Assembly (NCBI GenBank): GCA_024404125.1
Contig: JAKSQL010000068.1
Coordinates: 1-5,813 of the forward strand
Direction: 5' to 3'
Length of the DNA: 5,813 nt
From: Clostridia bacterium
GTDB taxonomy: Bacteria; Bacillota; Clostridia; Oscillospirales; Acutalibacteraceae
A model generated the notes under the pieces. It ran no database searches. It saw nothing but the letters and a program-made list of their open reading frames with translations, and had not been told where the DNA came from. Below are positions 1 through 5,813 of this stretch, one piece after another. The first letter of the stretch is position 1, and each line of letters opens with the position of its first letter. The position numbers were made by a program, and so were the translations under genes.

Positions 1-3000
1 TTCACGGATATCTGCTTCGTGCGCACCGTCAAATACAGGTGTGCAGATGTTCCAACCGAGTGCTTTTGCGGCATATCCCAAATGAACTTCAAGTACCTGA
101 CCGATGTTCATACGGGAAGGAACGCCGAGCGGGTTAAGAACTATATCAAGCGGAGTACCGTCCGGTAAGAACGGCATATCTTCGCTCGGAAGTATACGCG
201 AAACAACACCTTTGTTACCGTGACGTCCCGCCATTTTATCGCCTACGGAAATCTTACGTTTCTGTGCGATATAGCAACGAACTACTACGTTAACACCGGG
301 GCTTAATTCGGAAGAATTCTCACGCGTGAACACCTTAACATCAACTATAGTACCGTATTCGCCGTGCGGAACTCTTAAAGAGGTATCTCTTACTTCTCTT
401 GCTTTTTCACCGAATATTGCTCTTAAAAGGCGCTCTTCGGCGGTAAGTTCTGTTTCACCCTTGGGTGTTACCTTACCTACAAGTATATCACCCGAAGTAA
501 CCTCGGCACCGATACGGATAATACCGCGCTCGTCAAGGTCTTTAAGCGCATCTTCACCTACGTTAGGTATATCGCGGGTTATTTCCTCAGGGCCGAGCTT
601 TGTATCTCTTGACTCGATTTCATACTCTTCGATATGAATTGAGGTATAAACATCGTCACGAACAAGACGCTCGTTTATTAAAACCGCGTCCTCATAGTTG
701 TAACCTTCCCAGGTCATAAAGCCGATAAGGGCATTACGTCCGAGTGAGATTTCGCCGTTGCTCGTAGCAGGACCGTCGGCAATAACCTCTTTTTCTGCAA
801 CCTTCTGACCTACCGCAACGATAGGTTTCTGATTTATGCAGGTACCGTGGTTTGAACGGAGGAACTTGATGAGTTTATATTCATCAATCTCGCCGTTTTT
901 AGCACGGATTTTGATTATATCTGCGCTTACATACGTTACGGTACCGGCACGTTTTGCAAGTACTACAACGCCCGAGTCAACCGCCGCTTTATATTCCATA
1001 CCCGTAGCAACTATCGGGTTTTCGGGTTTAAGAAGCGGAACGGCCTGCTTCTGCATGTTAGAGCCCATAAGTGCACGGTTGGTATCATCGTTCTCAAGGA
1101 ACGGTATCATAGCGGTGGCAACCGATACTACCATTTTAGGCGAAACGTCCATAAACTCGGCACGGTTTGCTTCAACTTCCTGGAAACCGTCACGGTAACG
1201 GGCATTTACTTTCTTACGTACAAAATATCCCTTTTCGTCAAGCGGCTCGTTTGCCTGCGCTACAATGTAATCGTCCTCTTCGTCGGCAGTCATATATACA
1301 ACATCGTCAAGAACTCTGCCGGTAGCAGTATCAACGCGGCGGAAAGGAGCTGCTATAAAGCCGTATTTATTTATCTTCGCATAGGTTGCAAGATAGGATA
1401 TAAGACCTATGTTAGGACCTTCAGGTGTTTCGATAGGACACATACGGCCGTAGTGAGTGTAGTGAACGTCACGTACCTCGAAAGATGCACGGTCACGCGA
1501 AAGACCGCCGGGGCCTAACGCAGCTAAACGGCGTCGAGGGGTAAGTTCAGAAAGCGGGTTTGTCGGGTCCATAAACTGTGAAAGCGGCGAAGAACCGAAA
1601 AATTCTTTTATTGCCGCTACAACCGGACGGATATTTATAAGGGATTGTGGGGTGACGTTCTCGCTGTCCTGCGACTGCAAGGTCATCTTCTCGCGAACTA
1701 CCCTTTCCATTCTCGAAAAACCGATTCTGAACTGATTCTGCAAAAGTTCGCCTACGGAACGTATTCTACGGTTGCCTAAGTGGTCGATATCGTCAACAGA
1801 GCCGACATCGTGTGCAAGTCCCATAAAATAGTTTACACTTGCGAAAATATCGTCAATTACAATATGTTTCGGAATAAGTGCATCAGCATTCTCTATGAGT
1901 GCATCGTAGAGTTCTTCTTTGGTGCCGCACTCATCGAGCAAACCTTTGAGTACCTCAAAACTTACCTTCTCGTTTACACCCTCGTAATCGAGTTTTTCAA
2001 GTTCTTCTTCGGTAAAGTCGGTAAAGTTTTTAAGGTCTACCATCTTGTTGGTGAGAATTTTAACCTCTGAAACTTTGCCCTCTGGGTCCTGAACGTTTAC
2101 GTATGCCTCGCAAACGCCCTTGCTTTCAAGTTCCAAAGCAAGTTCTTTTGTTACTACCGTTTCGGGCTCGGCTAAAATTTCGCCGGTCATCGGGTCCGCT
2201 ACGGGACGTGATAACACCTTGCCGCGAATACGTGAAGCAAGACTTAACTTTTTATTGTATTTATATCTGCCCACACGTGATAAATCATAACGGTGAACAT
2301 CAAAAAATAACTGTTCAAGATATGTTTGAGCACCCTCTATGGTAACGGGCTCGCTCGGTCTTAATTTCTTGTAAACCTCAACAAGTGCATCTTCAACAGA
2401 CTTTGTTTCGTCTATCTGCAAGGTAGCATCTAAACGCTCGTCCGAACCTAAAACTTCGCGAATTTGCTCGTTACTGCCAAGACCTAATGCGCGCATAAAG
2501 GTGGTAATCGGAAGTTTTCTGTTCTTATCTATTCTTACAAACAGTGCCTCGGAAGCATTGGTTTCATATTCGAGCCAAGCACCGCGGTTAGGTATAATGG
2601 TAGATGTAAAAAGTTTCTTACCGGTTTTCTCATCGGTTTTATAAGCGTAGTATACGCCCGTTAAACGTACAAGTTGCGATACAACCGCACGTTCCGCACC
2701 GTTTATAACAAAAGTGCCCGAATCGGTCATGAGCGGGAAATCGCCCATGAATACTTCGCTTTCTTTAATTTCGCCTGTCTCATTGTTAAGCAATCTTGCT
2801 TTAACACGGAGAGGAGCTGCATATGTGGTGTCGCGTGACTTACACTCGGTTACACTGTACTTCGGCTCTTCATCAAGACGGTAGTCAACAAAGCTGAGCA
2901 CTAAATTACCGCTGTAATCGGTAATTGATGCCATATCCTTAAAGACTTCCCTGAGGCCTTCGGTTACAAACCAATTATATGAGTCCTTCTGAATTTCAAT

Positions 3001-3096
3001 GAGGTTGGGCATATCAATAACTTCATTGATTTTCGAAAAGGTCATACGAGTGTTATTACCCAATTTTACGGGCTTAACCATTTTAGTTTGCTCCAT
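1..3096 (-). CDS. rpoB: DNA-directed RNA polymerase subunit beta, C-terminus cut off by the window edge
   Basis: RpoB is the beta subunit of the core RNA polymerase, forming one side of the active-site cleft and the rifamycin pocket. The frame is open without interruption from ATG at 3096 to base 1, giving 1032 codons; Firmicutes RpoB is about 1190-1250 residues, so roughly 160-220 residues are missing. Landmarks in order: GTFVING near residues 127-133, DDIDHLGNRR and SVGELLQNQFRIG before the rifamycin cluster (about 503-533), HYGRMCPIETPEGPNIGLI, GYNYEDAVLINERL with E802/D803, and the active-site segment GDKMAGRHGNKGV at 952-964, whose K954 and K962 match E. coli K1065 and K1073. The large E. 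coli lineage inserts are absent. Within the rifamycin cluster, residues 504, 520 and 525 are Pro, Pro and Ala where Gln, His and Ser are usual. No in-frame start lies between the ribosome binding site and 3096. rpoC would be expected next, off the left edge. Confidence 0.98.
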   Translation of the reverse strand, partial: MEQTKMVKPVKLGNNTRMTFSKINEVIDMPNLIEIQKDSYNWFVTEGLREVFKDMASITDYSGNLVLSFVDYRLDEEPKYSVTECKSRDTTYAAPLRVKARLLNNETGEIKESEVFMGDFPLMTDSGTFVINGAERAVVSQLVRLTGVYYAYKTDEKTGKKLFTSTIIPNRGAWLEYETNASEALFVRIDKNRKLPITTFMRALGLGSNEQIREVLGSDERLDATLQIDETKSVEDALVEVYKKLRPSEPVTIEGAQTYLEQLFFDVHRYDLSRVGRYKYNKKLSLASRIRGKVLSRPVADPMTGEILAEPETVVTKELALELESKGVCEAYVNVQDPEGKVSEVKILTNKMVDLKNFTDFTEEELEKLDYEGVNEKVSFEVLKGLLDECGTKEELYDALIENADALIPKHIVIDDIFASVNYFMGLAHDVGSVDDIDHLGNRRIRSVGELLQNQFRIGFSRMERVVREKMTLQSQDSENVTPQSLINIRPVVAAIKEFFGSSPLSQFMDPTNPLSELTPRRRLAALGPGGLSRDRASFEVRDVHYTHYGRMCPIETPEGPNIGLISYLATYAKINKYGFIAAPFRRVDTATGRVLDDVVYMTADEEDDYIVAQANEPLDEKGYFVRKKVNARYRDGFQEVEANRAEFMDVSPKMVVSVATAMIPFLENDDTNRALMGSNMQKQAVPLLKPENPIVATGMEYKAAVDSGVVVLAKRAGTVTYVSADIIKIRAKNGEIDEYKLIKFLRSNHGTCINQKPIVAVGQKVAEKEVIADGPATSNGEISLGRNALIGFMTWEGYNYEDAVLINERLVRDDVYTSIHIEEYEIESRDTKLGPEEITRDIPNVGEDALKDLDERGIIRIGAEVTSGDILVGKVTPKGETELTAEERLLRAIFGEKAREVRDTSLRVPHGEYGTIVDVKVFTRENSSELSPGVNVVVRCYIAQKRKISVGDKMAGRHGNKGVVSRILPSEDMPFLPDGTPLDIVLNPLGVPSRMNIGQVLEVHLGYAAKALGWNICTPVFDGAHEADIRE

Positions 3097-3106
3097 AGGT
3101 TTACAA

Positions 3107-3114
3107 TCACTCCT
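3107..3114 (-). promoter_or_regulatory. rpoB ribosome binding site with long spacing
   Basis: On the minus strand AGGAGTGA lies upstream of the ATG at 3096. It resembles AGGAGGTGA with one G missing. The AGGAG core is 13 nt from the start codon, longer than the usual 7-9, although the TGA part brings extended pairing closer. It supports 3096 as the start: the next in-frame Met (codon 6) is still further away, and the only upstream in-frame alternative, TTG at 3120, lies before the site. Confidence 0.75.
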
Positions 3115-3131
3115 AAACAAATTTTCACGAC

Positions 3132-3146
3132 CGACAAAAACTGTCG
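3132..3146 (-). other. small hairpin in rpoB leader next to the ribosome binding site
   Basis: A 5-bp inverted repeat (CGACA / TGTCG, 5-nt loop) lies 17 nt upstream of the rpoB ribosome binding site in the leader RNA. It is short and could be chance. It has no following U-run and so is not a terminator. Confidence 0.3.
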
Positions 3147-3181
3147 CAACGTGTAGTAAAATAGGGCATTTAAGCGGTTAT

Positions 3182-3206
3182 AAACGGCACTTGAAATCTG
3201 CCGTTT
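3182..3206 (-). other. 8-bp stem-loop in rpoB leader
   Basis: A perfect 8-bp inverted repeat, AAACGGCA (3182-3189) and TGCCGTTT (3199-3206), with a 9-nt loop falls inside the predicted rpoB 5' untranslated region, about 40 nt from the predicted transcription start. In the minus-strand RNA it is followed by AUAACC, not a U-tract, so it is not an obvious attenuator for rpoB. On the plus strand it is followed by T5 and would look like a weak terminator, but no plus-strand gene lies upstream. A structured leader element is the likelier reading. Confidence 0.45.
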
Positions 3207-3251
3207 TTGTAAAAAAGGCGCAAAATCCCCCATCTTTATCAGTAATTCATA

Positions 3252-3302
3252 ATTATAGAACAAAAAAAGCATAGTGTCAAGTGTTTTTTGTAAAAATTTT
3301 CT
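3252..3302 (-). promoter_or_regulatory. strong sigma-A promoter with UP element, driving rpoB
   Basis: On the minus strand the -35 box is a perfect TTGACA (3280-3275) and the -10 box a perfect TATAAT (3257-3252), separated by exactly 17 bp. The 22 bases just upstream (3302-3281) begin AGAAAATT, as does the E. coli rrnB P1 UP element, and match 12 of the 14 specified positions of the published UP consensus, shifted by about one base. Transcription should begin near 3243-3246, leaving a leader of about 147-150 nt before the rpoB ATG. This is an unusually complete consensus promoter, fitting a highly expressed core gene that is not read from an upstream ribosomal-protein operon here. Confidence 0.9.
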
Positions 3303-3313
3303 TTTATTTGTAA

Positions 3314-3342
3314 TTTACTTTTTTAAGCGCTTGTATTATACT
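3314..3342 (+). promoter_or_regulatory. sigma-A promoter of the U32-family gene
   Basis: TTTACT (3314-3319) and TATACT (3337-3342) are separated by 17 bp, upstream of the U32 gene. Each hexamer differs from consensus in one or two positions, so this should be weaker than the divergent rpoB promoter. The predicted start near 3349 gives a leader of only about 16 nt. An alternative -10, TATTAT at 3334-3339, would give a 14-bp spacer and is less likely. The -35 boxes of the two divergent promoters are 33 bp apart (3281-3313). Confidence 0.7.
3325..3332. promoter_or_regulatory. palindrome AAGCGCTT between -35 and -10, possible operator
   Basis: A perfect 8-bp palindrome sits in the spacer of the plus-strand promoter, a classic repressor position. 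In 14-bp context it resembles the CcpA cre consensus (TGWAANCGNTNWCA) with three mismatches on the flanks. Assignment to CcpA or any regulator is inference. Confidence 0.25.
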
Positions 3343-3349
3343 GTTACTT

Positions 3350-3360
3350 AAGGTAGGTGA
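3350..3360 (+). promoter_or_regulatory. ribosome binding site of the U32-family gene
   Basis: AAGGTAGGTGA precedes the ATG at 3365. The AGGTGA part (3355-3360) is 4 nt from the start and the AAGG part (3350-3353) 11 nt away, giving two partial anti-16S matches. No competing start lies nearby, and the family's first beta strand (IEILSPAG) starts six residues in, which supports 3365. Confidence 0.8.
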
Positions 3361-3364
3361 GAAA

Positions 3365-5419
3365 ATGCGAAATCACAGTATTGAGATTTTATCCCCCGCC
3401 GGTTCTTATGAGTCGCTTATAGCGGCGGTAAGGTCGGGAGCGGATGCCGTATATTTAGGCGCAAAAGATTTCAGCGCAAGAAGAAATGCCGAAAACTTTG
3501 ATAACGGACAACTTAAAGAAGCAGTACAATACTGTCACGAAAGAAATGTCAAGGTATATATAACCCTTAACATAGCGGTAAAAGAGCGCGAAATTAAATC
3601 GGCACTTGATACCGCAAAGGCGGCATATCTTGCGGGGGTTGACGGCGTTATAATATCTGATTTAGGCCTTGCCCGCCTTATAAAAAAGCATTTTCCCGAC
3701 CTTAGTTTACATGCATCTACACAAATGTCGGTACATTCGCCCGCCTGCATTCCTCTGCTTAAAAAATTCGGTTTTTCCCGCGTGGTAGTTTCAAGAGAAA
3801 TGAGCAAAGAAAACCTTATAAGTTTTTGCAAAGAAGCAAAAAAGCACGGCATAGAGGTAGAGGTATTCGTACACGGCGCACTTTGTATGTGTTTATCGGG
3901 ACAATGCCTTATGTCAAGTGTTTTGGGCGCTCGCAGCGGCAACCGCGGACTTTGTGCGGGACCTTGCCGACTTCCCTTTTCGGCATTAAACGGTACAGGT
4001 TACGATTTAAGTTTAAAAGACTTATCGCTCTTCCCTTACGTGTCGGAACTTGAAAGTATGGGGGTTGCGTCTTTAAAAATTGAGGGCAGAATGAAACGTC
4101 CCGAATATATATCCGCCGCTACCTATACACTTAAATGCGCACTTGATAACGGCTTTTTGGATAAAGACCTTAATATGCTGCTTAAAAACGTTTTTTCCCG
4201 TTCAGGATTTACTGACGGATACTATACCGATAATATCGGCAAAGATATGTTCGGAATACGGACAAAGGAAGACGTAAACGTTTCAAAAGATGCCTTTTCA
4301 AAAATACACGAATTTTACAGAAATGAACGTCAAAGTGTTGAAATCAAACTTGACTTTTATGCTAATGCAAATGCACCTATTTCCCTTACACTTTCTGACG
4401 GCAACAACGAAATTACCGTTTACGGTGAAAACGCGCAGGTTGCATCAAACAAGCCCTGTGACGAAAGCACGGTTAAAAAGTCGCTTTTAAAACTTGGCGG
4501 TACTCCTTACTTTGCTGATGACATTACGGCGGATATTGAAGACAACCTATATATAAGCGCATCGGACTTAAATGCCTTAAGGCGAAACGCGGTAGAAGCG
4601 CTATCCGTAAAGCGCGGAGAAACAAACAGAAAGTTTGACGGTGAAACGGTATACGGTATATCGCCCGATAACAAAAAAAGAAATACGGCTGTTATAATAC
4701 GGTTATCAAATTTTGAACAGTTACCCGAAAGTACTGACGGCATATCGGCAGCAATTTTACCGCTTTTTGCAAAACTGCCCGATGTCCTGCCGGATATACC
4801 GCTTTTTGCAGAGATACCGCGCTTTGCACCTGACGATAAGATAACACTTGACCGACTGGTTTTATTAAAACAAATAGGATTTACGGGTGCTTTTTGCAGT
4901 AATTTATCAGCCATAAGTCTTGCAAAAGAAGCAGGACTTAAAGTTATGGGCGGTATGGGACTTAACGTTATGAACAGCGAAAGTGCCGATACGGTAAAGA
5001 ATTTCGGCGCTGATTATATAACGGTATCGGCAGAACTTAACTTTAACGATATATCACTTGTTAACACCGACGTTAAAAAAGGCATTTTCGCTTACGGCAA
5101 TATGCCGCTTATGTCGGTGAAAAACTGTCCGCTTAAAAACGGCAGGAGTTGCGGCGAATGTGATAAAAAAGGGTACATTACCGACCGTATGAAAGTGAAG
5201 TTTCCGGTAAGGTGCCAAAGCGGAAGTTGTGAGATTTTAAACTCTACTCCCACGTATCTTGCCGATAGATTAAACGAACTGCCGAGTCTTGATTATCTGC
5301 TTTTATGGTTTTACGATGAAGATAAAAACACCGTTTTAAAAACAGTGCACGATTACCGCTTTGGCGGCAAACCTAACGAAAACTATACAAGAGGACTGTA
5401 CTATAAAAATCTTTTATAA
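3365..5419 (+). CDS. U32 family peptidase-like protein, long RlhA/YdcP type with DUF3656
   Basis: This complete 684-residue protein has no signal peptide and is probably cytoplasmic. The N-terminal half (about 6-285) is the U32 fold, opening with ILSPAGS and a GADAVYLGAKDFSAR segment. Residues 166-184 match the U32 signature E-x-F-x2-G-A-L-C-x4-G-x-C-x-M-S, with Cys174, Cys176, Cys181, then NRGLCAGPCR (Cys197, Cys201) and SLKIEGRMKRPEY (237-248). Residues about 345-415 look like DUF3656 (KLGGTPYF, then SASDLNALRRNAVEAL). A C-terminal module (about 440-684) carries a second Cys set (588, 596, 599, 617, 622) with YITDRMKVKFPV. The long form resembles E. coli RlhA (YdcP), which hydroxylates C2501 of 23S rRNA; shorter relatives TrhP/YegQ act in tRNA U34 hydroxylation. 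Known members depend on prephenate and iron-sulfur assembly, so the name peptidase is probably historical here. The rRNA rather than tRNA target is inferred from architecture. It is a single gene, divergent from rpoB, ending in its own terminator. Confidence 0.93.
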   Translation: MRNHSIEILSPAGSYESLIAAVRSGADAVYLGAKDFSARRNAENFDNGQLKEAVQYCHERNVKVYITLNIAVKEREIKSALDTAKAAYLAGVDGVIISDLGLARLIKKHFPDLSLHASTQMSVHSPACIPLLKKFGFSRVVVSREMSKENLISFCKEAKKHGIEVEVFVHGALCMCLSGQCLMSSVLGARSGNRGLCAGPCRLPFSALNGTGYDLSLKDLSLFPYVSELESMGVASLKIEGRMKRPEYISAATYTLKCALDNGFLDKDLNMLLKNVFSRSGFTDGYYTDNIGKDMFGIRTKEDVNVSKDAFSKIHEFYRNERQSVEIKLDFYANANAPISLTLSDGNNEITVYGENAQVASNKPCDESTVKKSLLKLGGTPYFADDITADIEDNLYISASDLNALRRNAVEALSVKRGETNRKFDGETVYGISPDNKKRNTAVIIRLSNFEQLPESTDGISAAILPLFAKLPDVLPDIPLFAEIPRFAPDDKITLDRLVLLKQIGFTGAFCSNLSAISLAKEAGLKVMGGMGLNVMNSESADTVKNFGADYITVSAELNFNDISLVNTDVKKGIFAYGNMPLMSVKNCPLKNGRSCGECDKKGYITDRMKVKFPVRCQSGSCEILNSTPTYLADRLNELPSLDYLLLWFYDEDKNTVLKTVHDYRFGGKPNENYTRGLYYKNLL

Positions 5420-5463
5420 AAAATACCGTCATAGTTTTGAACCAACTATGACGGTATTTTTTT
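5420..5463. terminator. bidirectional intrinsic terminator between convergent genes
   Basis: A perfect 17-bp stem (5420-5436 with 5444-5460) with a 7-nt loop (TTGAACC) has T7 on the plus strand at 5457-5463 and T6 on the minus strand at 5423-5418. It starts immediately after the stop codon of the U32 gene and ends at the stop codon of ugd (TAA, 5464-5462), so it should end both transcripts. Confidence 0.95.
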
Positions 5464-5813
5464 AATCTCTGAAATACAAATCTCTTGTGTATACTTTATC
5501 CGTAACGTCCGCTAAATCGTCACTGTAACGGTTTGCTATGATAACATCGCAGTTTTGCTTAAAATATGTCAAATCGCTTACTACCTTACTGTTAAAAAAC
5601 TCATTTTCTTTAAAGGTCGGCTCGTATATTATTACGGGTATTCCCTTTGCTTTAATCCGTTTCATAACACCCTGTATCGAGCTTTGACGGAAATTATCAG
5701 AGCCCGATTTCATTGTAAGGCGGTAAACACCGACCGTTTTCGGTTTTTTCGCTATAATACTGTCGGCAATAAAATCTTTACGCGTTACGTTTGCTGCAAC
5801 TATGGCGGCAATT
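5462..5813 (-). CDS. ugd: UDP-glucose 6-dehydrogenase, C-terminal 116 residues only
   Basis: This enzyme oxidises UDP-glucose to UDP-glucuronate with two NAD+, supplying precursor for capsule or other surface polysaccharide. The open frame enters at the right edge (first complete codon 5812-5810) and stops with TAA at 5464-5462. The fragment is the UDP-binding C-terminal domain: AANVTRKDFIAD, VGVYRLTMKSGSDNFR, SSIQGVMKRIKAKG, VIIYEPTF, NCDVIIANRYSDDL and the terminal DKVYTRDLYFRD. These match the short-type bacterial Ugd/HasB/KfiD enzymes of about 390-400 residues. The NAD-binding Rossmann domain and catalytic Cys lie off the window, so catalytic competence cannot be judged. An ATG at 5713 is internal (the Met of YRLTMKSGS), not the start. 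The gene is convergent with the U32 gene and shares its terminator. A polysaccharide cluster to the right is possible but not visible. Confidence 0.95.
   Translation of the reverse strand, partial: IAAIVAANVTRKDFIADSIIAKKPKTVGVYRLTMKSGSDNFRQSSIQGVMKRIKAKGIPVIIYEPTFKENEFFNSKVVSDLTYFKQNCDVIIANRYSDDLADVTDKVYTRDLYFRD

Noticed and set aside
326..2345. Plus-strand open frames of 80-120 codons opposite rpoB (326-637, 836-1198, 1780-2070, 2103-2345)
   Set aside because: All lie antisense to an intact, strongly conserved rpoB frame. None has a recognisable domain, and their residues reflect rpoB codon bias.
3182..3208. Plus-strand intrinsic terminator (8-bp stem then T5)
   Set aside because: No plus-strand gene ends upstream; the stem is better explained as part of the rpoB leader RNA on the minus strand.
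3066..3272. Minus-strand 68-codon frame beginning at 3272
   Set aside because: Its first ATG lies in the spacer of the rpoB promoter, upstream of the predicted transcript start, so the full frame cannot be made from that promoter. Only the shorter 3233 start is kept as a weak finding.
2999..3274. Plus-strand 91-codon frame spanning the rpoB start and leader
   Set aside because: It crosses the rpoB start codon, leader and -10 box, has no recognisable domain, and no supporting promoter or ribosome binding site was seen.
3535..4914. Frames overlapping the U32 gene (3535-3942 minus, 3826-4053 plus, 4290-4490 plus, 4507-4914 minus)
   Set aside because: They are shadows of a complete gene with family motifs along its whole length, and none has a coherent domain.
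5462..5713. Separate small 83-codon gene starting at 5713
   Set aside because: The frame continues without a stop to the window edge with UDP-glucose dehydrogenase motifs upstream of that ATG, so it is the C-terminal part of a larger gene.
1..5813. Mobile elements, CRISPR arrays, tRNA or rRNA genes, toxin-antitoxin or phage genes
   Set aside because: I saw no transposase motif, terminal repeats, spaced repeats, cloverleaf or rRNA segment; three conventional genes and their signals account for nearly all of the window.

Overview
The window looks like chromosomal DNA from a member of the Bacillota, most likely class Clostridia and possibly Oscillospiraceae-like. The basis is the rpoB protein, which follows the Firmicutes form closely as recalled from Bacillus subtilis and lacks the large E. 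coli-type lineage insertions. Moderate AT-richness, strong AGGAG/AGGTGA-type ribosome binding sites and clean sigma-A promoters agree with this. The genus cannot be fixed from the sequence alone.

Layout from left to right. Bases 1-3096 (minus strand) hold the first 1032 codons of rpoB, the RNA polymerase beta subunit; its C-terminus lies beyond the left edge. Bases 3097-3364 are a divergent intergenic region. In the minus direction it carries a perfect-consensus sigma-A promoter (TTGACA, 17 bp, TATAAT) with an rrn-like UP element, followed by a ~150-nt rpoB leader with two hairpins. In the plus direction it carries a second promoter with a small palindrome in its spacer. Bases 3365-5419 (plus) encode a complete 684-residue U32-family protein of the long, DUF3656-containing RlhA/YdcP type, a probable RNA-hydroxylation factor. 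Bases 5420-5463 are a perfect 17-bp bidirectional terminator filling the whole gap to the next gene. Bases 5462-5813 (minus) are the last 116 codons of a UDP-glucose 6-dehydrogenase that begins beyond the right edge.

The three genes are not one operon: rpoB and the U32 gene are divergent, and the U32 gene and ugd are convergent. They span transcription, probable rRNA/tRNA modification and UDP-glucuronate supply for surface polysaccharide, and nothing shows a dedicated joint pathway. The points most worth following are the naturally altered rifamycin-binding cluster in RpoB (Pro and Ala where His526 and Ser531 are expected), and the stand-alone, very strong promoter and long leader of rpoB, which is normally read from the upstream ribosomal-protein genes. 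I found no mobile element, CRISPR array, tRNA or rRNA gene, and no convincing undescribed multi-gene system.
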